From Neelides folsomi (Eukaryota > Arthropoda > Collembola > Neelipleona > Neelidae): a stretch of 64,000 nucleotides of DNA. Location of the stretch: positions 1 through 64,000 of the forward strand of contig JAQGBZ010000117.1 of NCBI GenBank assembly GCA_034687125.1, read 5' to 3'. The first letter of the stretch is position 1, and each line of letters starts with the position of its first letter. The translations under genes were made by a program, and so were the position numbers. Positions 1 to 15,100 of the stretch are shown in pieces. Under the pieces are notes generated by a model, which worked only from the letters and a program-made list of their open reading frames with translations, did not search any database and was not told where the DNA came from.

Positions 1-18
1 ATATGTATCCAGTTTCTT

Positions 19-51
19 GGTACATGTACCCATCAAAGGGTATATGTACCC
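19..51. repeat. Pair of GTAC-centred palindromes
   Basis: GGTACATGTACC (19-30) is an exact 12-bp palindrome. GGGTATATGTACCC (38-51) is a near copy with 12 of 14 self-complementary bases. They sit in the dynein intron at the left edge. Confidence 0.6.
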
Positions 52-178
52 GATGTTCCCATTTTGTGGTACATTTTGGGTCCGTCATCGATACCCTGAC
101 CCATTAATTCATAGCTAGGACCCATTCAATATTAAGAATTTAAATTATTTATAAAAGTTAAAATTCATTTAATTATAC

Positions 179-3100
179 CAGCTCTTGAACGACGAATTCT
201 TCCAAATAAGTTCTACAAAGTCTTCGATCCCAATCGTCGGTGATGTGGCCTCCGTACATGATTTCTCCAAAGAGATACCGAAGATCTTCCCATGGAACTT
301 TATTATTCGCTTCCAAGTAGTTATTGAGAACGTTGACGCAAATGGTGAGATCTCCCGTGTTGAAGGGATAAACTCTGTTCCAACCCTGAGTTCCAAACTT
401 CATTCGCTCCGTAACACAAGCATGGAAATAACATAAGGAGAAAAGAACGGCTTTGAACTCCAATTCCTTTGAGCATTGGTCGAGAGTTTCTTGATTGAAG
501 TTGTCAATAGCTTTGTGAAGATTGGCCAACATTCCGGATGGAGGCTCATTTGTGATTTTAATTGATGACTCCAAAATTCCCTATTTAACAATCATAAAAG
601 GAAAATTGATTAGGTATATTTGAAATTACTTAGGTATGATACAGTCACTTTAATAAAAGAAACTATGTATAAAATGAACTTAATTAAGTAATTAAATTCA
701 ATTAATTAAAAATATATTGCGTGGTGTATCATTAAATATTATTTAAATATTAATTTCAATCTACTTGAGGAATGATGTGATAATTAGGATCAGTAGCGGG
801 TTCAGCTGAAAGGAAAACTCTGTATTTTTTATTCGATTTCTCCCAATTCTGTTCAAGTTTCTTCTCAAGTGCAGGGAGCCATTTAGCCACAAGATGAATA
901 TTTTGAAGAATGACCCAAAAGCCTTCTTTGGCTGCAACATCTAGAGCGTTCTCGGCCACGACTTCTTGTCCTTGACCAAGAGACACGCTGAGTAAATTGC
1001 CTTTAGCAATTGTAAATCCAAGTTTCTTTCCCAAAGCTTCAACATCCTATAAAGGAAAGACGAATGAAATGAAATGACATTAGGAAATGTTATTTAATTA
1101 TTTAGAATTTATTTAATAATTTTAATTCAAGCGTTGTACCTTCAACGGATCCACACCGGGAGAAAGGATGAAGAAAACAGGCGTAGTGTTGGACGTTTCT
1201 TCAAAGGATTTAGCAAAGTCGACTCTCCTCGACTTCACGAATTTGCTCCCAAGAGCTTCTTCAACAAAGAGAGAAACGGCGTAAGTCATTCGATCCGGAC
1301 GAAGAGCTCTCATGATACAAAGACGTTGAACTCCAACTTTGTTTTTCCATTCCAATGGGAGTTTCTCTCTTTCAGGATTTTCAGCCTCAACAATTTTCTT
1401 CCAACGCTTAGCAGAGCCTTCAATATCGCGATCCAAATTCCTAAAAGTAATTAATAAATTAAATAAATTAACTTTAAACTTTCTTATAATTAATTAATTG
1501 CCATTCTTATAATTTATAGTTAATGTATTTGTCATTTTTCATATAAGATTTAAAGGAATTTGACTAACTTGTAATCTTCCATATTGGAAAGACTGACAAC
1601 AGCTCCCCAATTAATATCCGTAAGGAAATCGACAGGTGTCTTCACTCCCGGAGTGATTGGAAACCTCAACAGAAAATCGAGATCTTTGGGATTCACAACC
1701 TCTTTCTGAACTTGAATTTGGAAAGCCATGAGAGCCGTAAAGATGAGTTTGTCGCATTCGAATAACCCCCGAGTTGTGTAAACCCAAACGAAGAAGGTAA
1801 TTGAGTCAATGAGATTTTGAATTCTCTGAGGAATTGATTGAGCTTGAGGAGCCGCTTTAATGGCGTTTTGAAACACAGTCGAGAAAGCTTTAAGACTGAA
1901 TTGATAAATCGGATTGATTTTGTTCAAGTCATTGAGAATGAAATAAATGGTCGAAGCTCTTGAAGCAGCAGGGCGATACAATTCTCGAGCAGCGTCAATC
2001 TTGGTTGAAGTCACAACAGCTTCTTTGCTTTTTTCTTCTACTTCTTGTGCAGTTCGTTTGGTCATTTCAAGATTCTCAACAAGTGTTGGATCATCGAGAA
2101 AATTCCCTTTAGCGGATTGAAGACGAGTCAAAAGTTCATCTTCAAGTCTTTTAATGAGGATTTTAAATTCGTTTTGCTGTTTGGTCAATTGGGACTTTTG
2201 TGCTTCAAGATCGGGACGTTCAACTTTGACAACTTCAGCCAGCAATTGATCCTCCAGACCTTCTCTTGTGACAGTGAAGTTAACAAGCGTCGTTTGAGCT
2301 TGCATTTCTGGCTTATAATGTGGATTAGCGAGTTTGGTTTGAAGAATCAAACGGAAATTTGGATTGTAGTCAATTTCCCGATCGCCCATTTTAATTGCAC
2401 TGATTATATTAATTATTTCAAAGTTATAAAAGAAACTTTAATAAATAATTGTTCCTTAAAATATTTGTAATTTCTACTTACGTTCCCTTTCTGATCAAAT
2501 TTCGAGCCAAAAGCGGTTCCAAAACAGGATCGATGTTTTCTTGAATGTTCTCAATGAGCACCGTATGACCTTTTGAAATGGCCTAAATACAATCCAAAAT
2601 TAATTATGTAAATCCAATAAAAAAATAACAGTGAAATTATTATAAAATGATTAGAAATGTTACATCTTCAATGACTCCGAGATAATCCTTCTGTCCAAGT
2701 CGTAAAACTTTCAATTTTGATCCATACATGTTTTTGATCCATTTAATTCCTTGAAGCTAAAACACAATGAACGATATTTCATATTAATAAGTGGCCTTTT
2801 CAATAGATTTCAATCTAAAGTTAACTTTATAAAATACCTGTGGGTCAATCATTAAAGGCCAACGTTGAGAGTTGACAAGAATTGTGGCATTTTCCGAAGA
2901 CATTCTGTCGCTCGGGAGTCCAAAATTGTTCCATTCAGCAATCTCGGCATCATCCGTTAGTTGAAACAAAGGATCAACGGCAGGAGACATTGGAATTGGT
3001 GGCTAATAAATTGAAACAATTAAAACACCAACACCAAACCCAGCATTTCGCAATTTTACCTGTATTTTTTGCAAATAAGGTGACCAATGTTTATCAAGGA

Positions 3101-3198
3101 GATCATTTCGATATTTCTTCGTAAAGCAACCAACATAAGAGACGAAAGCTGTGACAAGTAACATGTCTCCAGGAATTGTTTTTGTGCTTGCACGATAG
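179..3198 (-). other. Dynein AAA5-AAA6 and start of C-terminal domain, coding exons 37-44
   Basis: Exons: 3198-3060, 3002-2838, 2756-2664, 2582-2482, 2399-1569, 1440-1140, 1046-765, 580-179. AAA5 has [20 protein letters not shown] and [16 protein letters not shown]6 has [40 protein letters not shown] and [20 protein letters not shown]. Exon 44 carries [16 protein letters not shown] and ends EEFVVQEL at a donor, so the final C-terminal domain is outside the window. Positions 1-178 are the start of the next intron. Confidence 0.96.
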
Positions 3199-6100
3199 CT
3201 TTAAAAACACAAAGTTTTCCAATTTATGAATCTATTCATTAAAATTATAAATTAAAATTTTTAAATTAAATTAAAAATTACTTGATGACGTTTTGGATCC
3301 ATCGATTCTTTTCAGCTCCGAGTCCCCCAACAAGTCGATTGGCAAGATCAATAGTTTTCGCTGTTCGGTCAGCGTCTGCTTGACATTTTGCTTTAGCTGC
3401 CGTTGCTGCTTCAAACTCTTTGGTAAGGACAGTCAATTTCTCTTCGAGTTCCTAAATTCAAATTAGGAAATTTAGAAGTAGAGACAGAAGCTAATTATCT
3501 TTTAAGTTTTAAAAACAGTTAATCAAAAGTTCAATTAAATAAATATTTGTTAATCAACCTTAATGCGCTTTTTGAGGTAGGTAAGTTTGCTAAGTGCGTG
3601 ATTTAAAGTATCTGTGGCTTCTTGGAGTGCTTTACGCTTAGGAGCCACATCTTGGAAAACGTCGTTAAACTTTAAGACGTTAATGACATACGAGCAGAGA
3701 CCTATTAATAGCGAATAAATTAGTATCTGTATTTTACTCGTTGCAAAATTAAATATCATCTATAGAAATCTGAATAGTTTTTGATATTATTTTTTACCTG
3801 CAGCAGCTGAACTCTTTGACCTGATGAGTTCAGGAAGAAATCCAGGATAGTCAGTATAGGGCTTCATAGCTTCAGTCATTGCCGTTGTGATCTTCTCTTT
3901 ATCCAATTTTTGAAGACCGTCCAAAAACTTACTAATGTCAGACATCATCGACGCCTATGAAAAATTATTATTTAACAAAAAATATACAATGATGACAATA
4001 TTCAATATTTAGTTACGTGGTACTGCTTATTAACTGCTAATTAACTTAAAACATTCATTGACGTTAAATTAAAAATTTATTAAATTGACCTTAGCGGCTT
4101 TCCATGAAATATCTTTGGGGATTTTTCCAGTCCTCGTCCCTTCCCATAAGATATAAACGGCCGAAACGACTTTGATAACATCAGGTGGCGGTGTTGTGAA
4201 TGTTTTCATCTCGGTCAAATTGCTTTTATTCAATGTATTAAGAGCAGCGTAGGCGGCTTGAAGTGCGGGTTCTGCCTTTTCCAACTCAATTCGACAAACT
4301 TCCTTGATGACAGAAACGTCCTTTGCCACAACTGCGACTTTTTTCTCTTCCACTGCAGCAGATTCCTTTTCTCCGCTCACGGCCGTCGTTTCTTTTCCAA
4401 CAACTTTAATAAGATGTTCAGCTTTGTCATTCTTCTCTTTGAGCACAACTTCTTGTGTGGCCAATACTTTCTTAAGTCCTTCGACTTGCTGAGCACAAGA
4501 TTCAAGTTTCGTTAAACCAGATTCAAGTCGATCGGCTCTTGACAACGCTTGAGTGTGTTTCGCCGTTACAAGTTTCCCATACAAATCAATTTGTTCAAGG
4601 AAGGATTTGGGTGTTGTGTAGTTGTATCTTTTCTCGTTTTGCAAATATGTTTTACTCATGCTTTGTACGGCCGAATGGACAAAGGCCATGAACCGAGCAA
4701 TTGGATCATGAAGGGCAAGAGGTAAAACTTTGATTTCCTTCACGAACCTTTGACTTACACTCATGAGAGCTTCATGAGGCCAATCATAAAACCATATGAT
4801 TTGACTGCAATTGACAACAGCAGGGAATTTTCTTGAACGATCTCGCAGTGTTGAGCCAACAGGTGAGAAACAAAGGATGGTTTTTAAAGTCTTTCGTACA
4901 CGGTCAATGTAAAACTTCCAGCAATTCTCTCTTGTATCCTGAAGTCCCACGGATTTTACCTAAAGAAATTAAAAAAAAGAGTATTTAGATAAGATAATCA
5001 TTTATAAATTCATAACTCGTACTTAAAGTTAGTCGTAAAAGAGGAAAATAATTTTAGTATATTAATTAAATAACTTACTTCTCCTCGCATAGTTGTAATC
5101 ACGTTTTCAACTTCATCATCAGGAAGAAGATCTGTGATTTCACCAGATGCGAGCATGTCATTAATGAGAACAAGGAATTTCTCTTCAGCAACTTGGGCAT
5201 CAGTCATGAGGAAAACGCTTCCAATATTTTTCATTCCAGCTTTAAGGTAAAGAATCGCAAGATCCGACTTAAGCTCAGCCAATCCATAACCTTTTCGAAG
5301 AGCAATTTGAAAAACGTCAAGACTGGAAATAAACGAAGCCAAACGAGCCAAACTTTGTTTTCCACTTCCTCCGACTCCGACCAGCAGAGCATTTCCTCTT
5401 GGAGATTCAAGAATTCGACTGATTCGGCAAATGTAATTGATTGCGTCGTCGAACAAAACAAGATTCATTATGGAATTCAGTTCATTGTACGTATTCAAAG
5501 CATCTTTGATAAGATTTTGAAGATCCGGGAAACTCGTTACAGGCATGTACTTAGGATCTCCCATTCCTTGAGCGTAGTGAAAGTAAATGAGCGGCTTCGC
5601 CATCACAGCGGTTTGATCCAAATCCTGAAAACGTTAAATAATTTTAAGACTTTTGATCTTAATTAAATGTTAAGGCATAAGCCAAACAAGCTTAACTATC
5701 TGTACAACAGGCGATGACTATCCAACAGTAACCAAAAAAAATTATCAGAATTTCATAGGTACTAGTCACTACTATTCACCGGCATTTGCGAAAGCGATTA
5801 TAATGCTAATTACCTAATTTGGCAATATTGTAGTAGCTAACTACCAACTAACTAGATTAGATAGATAAGATTGATGAATGTTCTAAAATCTATTAAAAAG
5901 GGTCTAACTACAGGTACCCACAGACGTCGTGACTTCGGGGAAAATCTCGTAGTGAAGATTATTTTTGGAAGATTTCATCTGACATCGTCAAGTGATGCAG
6001 TTAAGGAAGAGGGGAAAAGAGAGGAATAAAATTAAATTAACTTATTTTGTCTCAATAAGTTAAGATAATTTTTACTTTACAAATTCTATTCTACTAATTA

Positions 6101-9100
6101 TTTTACTAATTCTACATTAATTTCAGTAAAAAATGGTAATGGTAAGAAGTAAGAGAGAAAGTGAAGTACTAAAAGTAGACAAAAAGGTAGAAGAAGAAAA
6201 GGGTTAGAACATTTAACATCTTGTAATAGTAAGAGTTAAAAGTAATCAGAGAAGAGACAGAATTAAGATTATATAAATGTTGATTGAAATTTGTACAAAA
6301 TGAAATATTACTTCAAATCCTTTTTTGAGACATTCTTGGAGAAGCTTATTATAAGAAGCAATATCTTTTTCATCCACAAGTTTGTCACCGTAAACTCTTG
6401 TTGCTTCGTGCATCCAAAGTCGAATCAAATCCATTGGCTGGGCCAAACAGTCTTGACTGCTAAAAAGCATTCCCTAAAGAAAAAAACCAATTACTTAAAA
6501 TATCTCTACTTGATTGCAATTTTAATAAAATATCTCATACAATACAAAATTAAATAAGTTTAATATTCACCTGAAAAATGTTTGATAAATCTCTCAAGTT
6601 AAAAAGATAGTGGAACTTGATTGCAGTTGGAAGAAAGTTAGAAGCGACTTTGGCATGAAGTGCAAGGGCAGCGTTAATTAAGGCAGAACAAGTTCGTTGA
6701 ACTGGTCCAGGGATTTTGTTCAAAGGAGATTCAAGATGCTGCTCAAGAATGGAATTATAAATTGTCGTAAGAGCTTCATTTCCAGGAAATCCAACTGAAA
6801 ATGTGGCAAAGTGACGCTGAAGTCTTGGATTAATTGTGAAACTTCCAGCAGTTGGATTCATGCAGGCGACGTATTGGACATTGTGAATCTCCTTCAACTG
6901 GATCTTAATTCTGTCATACCAATGGTGATAATCCATATGTTGACGAATGAGCGTATGAGGTTGAACAGTTCCATAAGAATCAACCTGAAATAAAAATTAT
7001 GCATAAGAAAAACCAAACTAAATTACTTAATTACCAAAACGTCAATAATATTTAAAAAATAAAATTTAACCATTGGCATATTCATGTCATCAATGAAGTA
7101 GATGAGCTTTTTGTTACCCGGTGGCCCATAATTTCTTCCGGCTTTCTTTTCAAGTGGTTTTTCCAACACTCTTTGCAACATTTCTGAAACAATTTAAAAG
7201 ATTTTAAATAATAGAATAACTATTTGAATAATTATTAACTTTATTAATATTAATTATTCAAATTTTGAATAGTAATGTAAGAAAAATAATATGTTGATTT
7301 TTTAATTATTAAGATAAACTTTAAAATTGATTGTGCCAATTATAAAAATAATTTATTATTAAGAAATTAAAAAAATGTTAAATATATATTACCAGATGTT
7401 GTGTAGAAATTAAATGGTACATTTGCAATCGCGTATGATTCCGGCAAATTTCCCAGTTTATCTCCCACAAGGACGGTTTTTCCTGATCCAGCATTTCCAA
7501 CAAGCATCACTGGATGACCCTTTTCCATGAGAGCATCAAGGAAAAACTTGACTCTAGTTGTTTCAGAAGTTGGAACGAGTGCAGCTTGCAACGGCATGTC
7601 GGTTTCGAGTTCAAACTTTTGCACCAACTCTGTCCAAGGATTCCATTTCTTTGTCTCTGGATCAATGTAATAGTCAAAGACAGTGCCGGCAGTAGGAAAT
7701 TTGATGTATTTGAATTCCGATTGCCACCATTTGGAAAAATCGGCTCGATGATCAACAAGCTATGTCACAATAAATTATTAGCATTTAATGAGAGAAATAT
7801 TTAACGTTTTTAAAAAGTAGAATTTACCTGATCTTGATAAGTTGCAGATCCAAAAGCCCAAACACAGCAAAAGACGAAGTAAATTTCAAACCATTCTTTT
7901 GGGCAATCCGATGGACAAGACTCGGGCGTGATGGAGATTTCAAGAAGATTACACAACAGCTCAATGTATGCAATTTCCGGAATTGGAGTGATCTTTGAAA
8001 ATCGGAATTTCACTACTTCAATGACGGTGGGAATGTATTTCTCAAAGAGAATTGTGAGATTAGCTTTCTCTGAAGAAGTTTCCCTTCTATCGATCCAACT
8101 CGTTACATAACTACACACAAAGATCTTTTAGCAACTTTGATTAATTTAGCACCAACTAGAGTATAAAATAGTAAAGAAATAAAATAACTTACGGATTCCA
8201 TCCCAGATCAGATGGATTTAAATACAAAATTCCTAAAAATCAAATAATGTTAGTATTTGCAAATAATACAAAATAGTGTTATATGAATAATTTTCATCAT
8301 TATCAAGCCTCTTCAATTTACCTGCTCGAGACACCTAAAAACCAAGAAAAATCATAAAATTAATTGTGATGTTACAAAATAAAAATGTTACTACCTAATT
8401 ATTTTTGCTATTGCTTACAGTGGCAGGCGTTGCAGTTTTGAGGGTCCAAATCTCAAAAATCAGTCTCATCATTTTTGTAAGAGCAATACGTTCATTACTG
8501 GCCAAAGTCAGAACTTTGTTATCGTCCATCACAGTGTTAAGTGACTCAATCCACATAGGATCAATATCACCATCCAAAATGATCCATTTCGGTCCGTCTC
8601 CAGTCAAATTGGCTTGATCTCTCATAAGCACCGATAACAGACCTGGAAAGTTTAGCGTTATTAATTAAAGACCATTTTCATTTACATAAATTAACGCAGT
8701 TTAGGTCAAATATTATAGTAGCTAAATCATTTAAGTTAAAACGAACCATCTTTCCATTCTCGAGTCGATTGATTAATAACTCCAAAAAGCTCGTCGTTCG
8801 TAACAGCTTTGGGATTGAGATCGTTGTAAATGGGCTTTCTCTTCAAATTGTGATGAGTTTTATAGAGAGCTTTCCAAACCTATATGAAACGTTCCCATTT
8901 AGTTATTAGCTTTACCAATTAATTTTTTTGTAAATCAAGATAATATTATTTCTTAAAACATTATTTAAGGTTTATATTTTCGCATAGTGCAGTTTATACC
9001 TGGGATTTTCCAGTTCCAGCATTTCCAATGATGAAAACAGAATGCCTAACATCAATAAGCTCTTGGAGCTGTACAACTTTCATTACGAAGTTATCCTCAG

Positions 9101-12100
9101 GTTGGAGCTTAAGCTGAAGAGAAGCAATTTTAATAGCTTTTTCAAACTCCAAATCTCTCTTTCTTGGAACATCAAGGGCAGGGAAAAGATCTCCAATCAA
9201 TCCCATGAAGACAGGCAAATCGTCAGACACAATTTTTGGAGTATTGAAATCACGAAGAGCTCTCATGAGAACTTGATCTTCAGGTCGATCTGGATCACTT
9301 CGCTAAAATACATAAGATAATTAAATAATTTAAAGGTAATATTACAAATCAACCCTTTACATGTAATATTAAACACTTGACAAATGTTTTACCTTCAAAG
9401 ATCCAGCAACGACAAGCACAGATTTGATAGCTCGGAGACCCCAATCGTAATGGTCTTGCTTAGAGAGGAGTTCCTTACACAGTGTGTAAAGCGTAATGAA
9501 TTTCCTCGCAAGAAGTCGAGCGTCTTGGAATCCTTCGGCCACCAACATGATTTCACAAATGAGTTCAAAATCAGGAACGACCATAGCACAAGGTCTAAAG
9601 AGTGCTTTTAAATTTTCAGGAAGCTCAGCACGTCCAGCATAACCAGGATTCATTGTAATGAAAAGACCTGAAAAGATTTAAAAAAATTTATAACATCTTG
9701 TTGCATTACGATTAATTCGTAATTAAACGTTTAAACTTTTTCAATTTAAACATAATATAATTTTCATAGAAAATTACCAACTGTAGGTACAAGGTTGATC
9801 TCTTCTCCCATAAAGTTAAATCTCTTCTTTTTATCGCGGATAGCATCTTGAACGCTTTTTACCTATGTATATTAATAGAAAATTTTTTAATTAACAAAAT
9901 ATTCTTGATCTTGATTAGATATTCTAATTGCATCTTATAACTTTAAATCAGTTTTTGTCTTACTTGAACTGCAACGACGGAGAGTACTTCAACGGAGATA
10001 CGATTGAATTCATCAAAACAACCCCAAGCTCCTGTTTGAGCCAACCCCTTCACGATGTTTCCAACCGATTTATAATCCATTTGCTCGGAACAATTGAAGA
10101 CGTAAACCATCATACCAAGAGCCTTGCCCAAATCTGTAAACATATTGTTTTGATTTTATTAGCGATTTATAAAATTTATTATGAATATTACTAAATTTTT
10201 TTAAATAAGCAATTAATAAATGTAGAATTTAATAACCTTTTGTTGTTTCAGTCTTTCCAGTACCAGCGGGACCTGCTGGAGCTCCACCCATGATAAGATG
10301 GAGTGATTGTGTGAGTGTAATATAACATCTAAAACAATTAAATTTTTAAAGTAATCTGAACTATTACAAGCACTATATTTTGTAAAATTTACCTGTCAGT
10401 AAGAGGAGTAATAACAAGACGCGGTGTATTGCCAAGATATTCGTACCAGTATCGGAATTGAGCTAATAAAAAATTAAGTATTAATGCCAATTTAAGTATT
10501 AATGTTATTATTAATTCTTAGGAGTTGGAACAAAACTACTAATTATTTGATATTAAAATTTATATTAACAAATAAAAATAAAAGTTTGAATGAATACCAT
10601 CACAGATATTTGCAAAGCAATCTGCTTCATTATCATCCCACCGGTGGCGAAGTTGCGATTGCCATTGGAAAGCATTTGCCGTCTCAATCTTAAACTGAAT
10701 CAATTTTATGATGACATCTCGAGAATGGACATCAATTGTACAAACAGTCATAATCTTCTGCCTCTCTTGAGCCGTCAAATTCCCAATGAGAAGTCCAATA
10801 AGAGTCGCGAGCTGTTGGACTTGTTTTCGATTGTAATCCTTTAAAGCGTTTTCGTATCCTTCTTCTATCTTTGACAAAGCCACGTTTACTTCTGTCGTCC
10901 ACCAGATTTGAGTCCCACAGAGAGCAACTTGGGCCGGATATTCTTGAATCCATTGCTCACGAGGTTTGTCCTCGTAACAATTCACAGCCTCGGCTAAATA
11001 ATATTTAACTGTGGACTTCATGCGGTCTTCAAGTCTGTTCAACCAAATTTCAACAGCTCCAACACAATCACAAGGGCTGTCAAGATCAACTTTCTCTCCA
11101 TCTTTCGCATGCATTCTTGTGGATGTTTTCGTCCCTGCGTTGAAGTCCAACTTGGCCATGGAGTCGAAGAGTTTGACCAAATGACGACAAACAACTTCGG
11201 GATTGTTTCCATTGGACAGAATATCAAGAAGATCCACAGAAGAAACAAAGTAGAATCGGGGAAAGGCCAATCGTTTCGTTTCGAGATATCCAGCTAAAGC
11301 CTTTTCGCAGATGGCAAGCTCTTTTTGAAGACGTTCAAGTTCGGGCAATAATCCTGGTTGGTTCGTTGATTCAACCACATTACGTGTTTTCAACATTTTT
11401 TGCAAAACTTTCTGCAATTGTAAAATAAATAAAATTACAGATAATTACATTGAAAAGCAGACAAAATTATATTGTAAAGCCGTATTATACAAAATAAATC
11501 CCAACCTTAAAATCTTTATCGATTTGATCGAATCGAGCAGCATCTTGAGGAAGATTCTTCCTGATGTCCTCGGTTGCAATAAAAATTGACTCTAAATGAG
11601 ACCAAGTTCGCTGAACTTCTCCGAGAGCTGAAAGTACTTGATCGGCCGTAAAAAGACGATTCTGCCAGTATTCAACTTGTGTAGCGAAAAACGATATGTA
11701 TTTTGAAAGAGCAATGTTCTGCAATTGAACTTGATTGTCTTCAAGGGTTTCAATCAATTCCTCGGAAGCTTTTATTAACTTTGTCCCAGTACGTGGATGA
11801 ATTTCTAAAAAATCAAAATACATTAGAAATGATTAATTAAAAAGTATAATACAATACAATAGAAATGCCAATATCAGTATCAGTGTCATTGCATTTTATA
11901 AGTACCAATCTCATATTCCATAGTTGACCAAGTTACGTCTAATTCTTTGAGTGTCTTTTCCATTGAACTTTCCTTCACAGCTTTGTCTACAATGTTTTTG
12001 ACTTCCTGTATAAATGAAAACATATTGGCATGTTAAAAACGACTAATACCTGTTTAATAATTTATTCAACTTACATCTTCATAATTGTGAAGATTCAGGC

Positions 12101-15100
12101 TCAGAAGATCTGCCAACGTCGTTTTATCATCCATGACGAATTTTTTCTATAAGTCATAAAATTCATTTAAAGCTTGTCGTTAAAATCAAATAAAGACTAA
12201 ATTATTAAGCGGCAATTTCTATCAAGGGTTTGGAATACCCAAATACATTTTGCATTAGATTAGGCCTTAAATTAATCATGCAATTTAACAGTGAACAGTG
12301 AACATGAAAAGAATTTCATATCAATAAAAATGCATGCTTATGATGAATAACGTTCATTAAAACTTACGATGAGTCGCGGCATATAAATGGGATCAATCTT
12401 GCGCAGCATTGAATAAATATTTAATAAAGTAAATCCTCAGAATTTGCATATCACTAATTAATACCTTCGTGGCAGCCATAAGCTCTTGCCAATGTCTCTC
12501 TCTAATTGAAGAATTTTGAAGTTCAGCAACTGATTTGAGCGAAGACGTCATGTTTCTTATGGTGGCGTCTAAAGCAGTGTAAAGTTCCCATCCTTTCACA
12601 TCTTTATCCATTGCTTTCACTTCCTTCGCCATCCGTTTACATTCCATGTCCATGTTGTCAACATTGATATTCTTCCAAGGACTCAACTTCCATTCGTCAA
12701 TTGTAGAATGAACTATGTACGTGTAATCCCACAATTGTTTCAAATATCTCAATTCCTTTCGACATTGTTTCAAAGCCTTTGGATCAGGAACATGAACTTC
12801 AAACAAAGCAGCCGCATCACAGATTTTCTTATATTCATCTTCAAGTTCTTTCATTGCATAATGAGCTTGATCAATTTCCTTGTATGGAAATGCACAGTTT
12901 GATCTATTCAGAAATATAAAATTGGTTAATTTTAAAAGACCATAAGTTTGATGATTTTTAAATATAAAATTTCCTAATAAGATTCATTTAGAATCAATGG
13001 GTAGTTTTCTTGTTGTTTTTATATGTTTAAAGTTAAGTGACTTAATATGTAATTATTTTAAAAATATTTTGTTTTTACTTAAATATTGGAAGTTGCTTGA
13101 ATTTTTCTCTGTATGCGTTCTGCTTGGTGTCGAAATCTGAAATTCGTTTTCTGATAGAAGACACTTCTTGAGCTTGAAGTGGAGCCACGGTGTGTTTCGT
13201 TTGAATAGCCGTCTTTTTAAGATTCGTCCATTTTTGAGGAAGTTCGTCAAGTTGAGAAAAGACGCTTTCCGGCATTTCATAGTCGTAAGTTTTGAGAAGC
13301 TCGATGTATTTCTTAATGGGTTCAAACATGTTGTCTGTTTCTTGTTCTCTGTCTTTGATCTTCTGAAGCCAACTCATAACTGCGATGAGATTCGCTGTGT
13401 CGCCTTCACGAAGGGGAAGACTCAAACCAGCCTCAGCTTCTTTGATAAACTTATCCAGATCTGACAAACTATAAAATAAAAACATTTTAATTTATAATTC
13501 ATTTAATTACAATTATAGTATAGTGTTATATTAGGTTCGAATAAATAATATTAAGGTAGTTTCTATTATTCAATATTAAATATACCCTCCAATAACAGAA
13601 TCAATCATGTATTGTTTGAACATGAGACTCCATTTCTTTGCATTGCTTAGCAGAGCTTGTCTGAAAGCTCTCATATCAAGACGGAACCATCGTTCGAAAA
13701 TCACTTCTTGTTGAAACTTTTCAACTTCCAAATACAAATTTTCATATTTGTCAATCTAAAGATGAAGTTTTAATCAATCATTTAGATCACTAATATTTTC
13801 AAACAATTATAAATATTTGTTCATGTAAAAATAATTCTTATAAACTTACAGCTTCCTTAAATTGAACAAGAGTGGCTGGTTGTTTCGGTGGTTCTTCCCC
13901 CATTGACTTGGCTTCAATTTCTTCGTTAGTGAGTTGATGACCATATTTAAGAAATTGGGCCAAGTAATCATTTCTGTCATCCTCCCAGAGAAATGAGTAC
14001 GGTTCGAATTTCTGGGTATAATCATAAGCTTGATTCATCACAAATTGAACTCGCTCTTCCACATCAGCTCTCATGTCGCTCAAATCATCATTTGATTCAG
14101 TGTCAGACTAGAAATTAAAATTGATTAAAAGTCAGTATTAACTATTAAATAATAGATTATTTAACTTAAGATACTATAAAATTCTTACAAGATAATTTTT
14201 AGATCCACCCATTTTAACTCTGTCCATGACTGTAGCTTGATGAAGAATGTCTTCTAAAATGTTCTCAACAAGTCCAATGAACGAGTTAGAAGCACCAGGA
14301 TCGAGATTCGGTTCAAATACAAGTTCATTTTCTCCCAGTTCCATTTTAATTTCCATAAATGCAGAAGGAGTCAAGCCAGAATCAGTGTGATCAACCATGT
14401 AGCCAAATCTTTTTCAAAATTACATTATTAACACAATATTTAAGTTTTACTTAATTCGAAGTTAGATCTGATTAAATCAAAATTCATATAAAAAAACTTA
14501 CGAAACTGCACATGTTTTAACGAGTCCACTGAGAACAATTTCATCGATATACATGAGATAATTGCTCCAAACTTGTGGACTTGTTCCGTCTTCATAGATT
14601 TGATCTTTGTTATGTTCCACAAGGTCTCTAATTTTATCTGAAGCCTCTTTGATTTCCACGTACCGTTTCTCTTTCTTCATATGAGCGTGATCGTCAAGAC
14701 AAAGGAGTTGATCCTTTCTTCCTTCTTTTCGTTCGAAGAGGGGAGTTTGCAACCATGAGTCCATCAATTTCTTGATAGCATTGATATTGTCTTGAGACTT
14801 TTGGAGTTTTGCTTCTAATTCGACAACTGGACCCTTTAATTTTTCGGTGTACTCCGCAATACCTGAATTATTGTAATACAAGTTTATGAAAAATAATGTG
14901 AGGAGACCAAAAGATATCGAAGATAAAATATATTCTAGAAATCTATAATAATAATTAATTTTAAAAATAAAAAAGGTGTTTTAATAATATACATTATACA
15001 TAATTTAATTAAACAAAATTGAATTTATTCAATGCGCACCTTCCGATTTCCATTTCAAGTTTTTCTCTCCTTCTTCAACAAGTTTATTGATGTCGTTAAT

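Noticed and set aside
12368-12410. Extra dynein exon ending MPRLI before a GTAAGT donor
   Set aside because: Exons 12 and 13 already join in phase to the family sequence (ATK-KKFVMDD). No convincing acceptor or homology supports an insert here.
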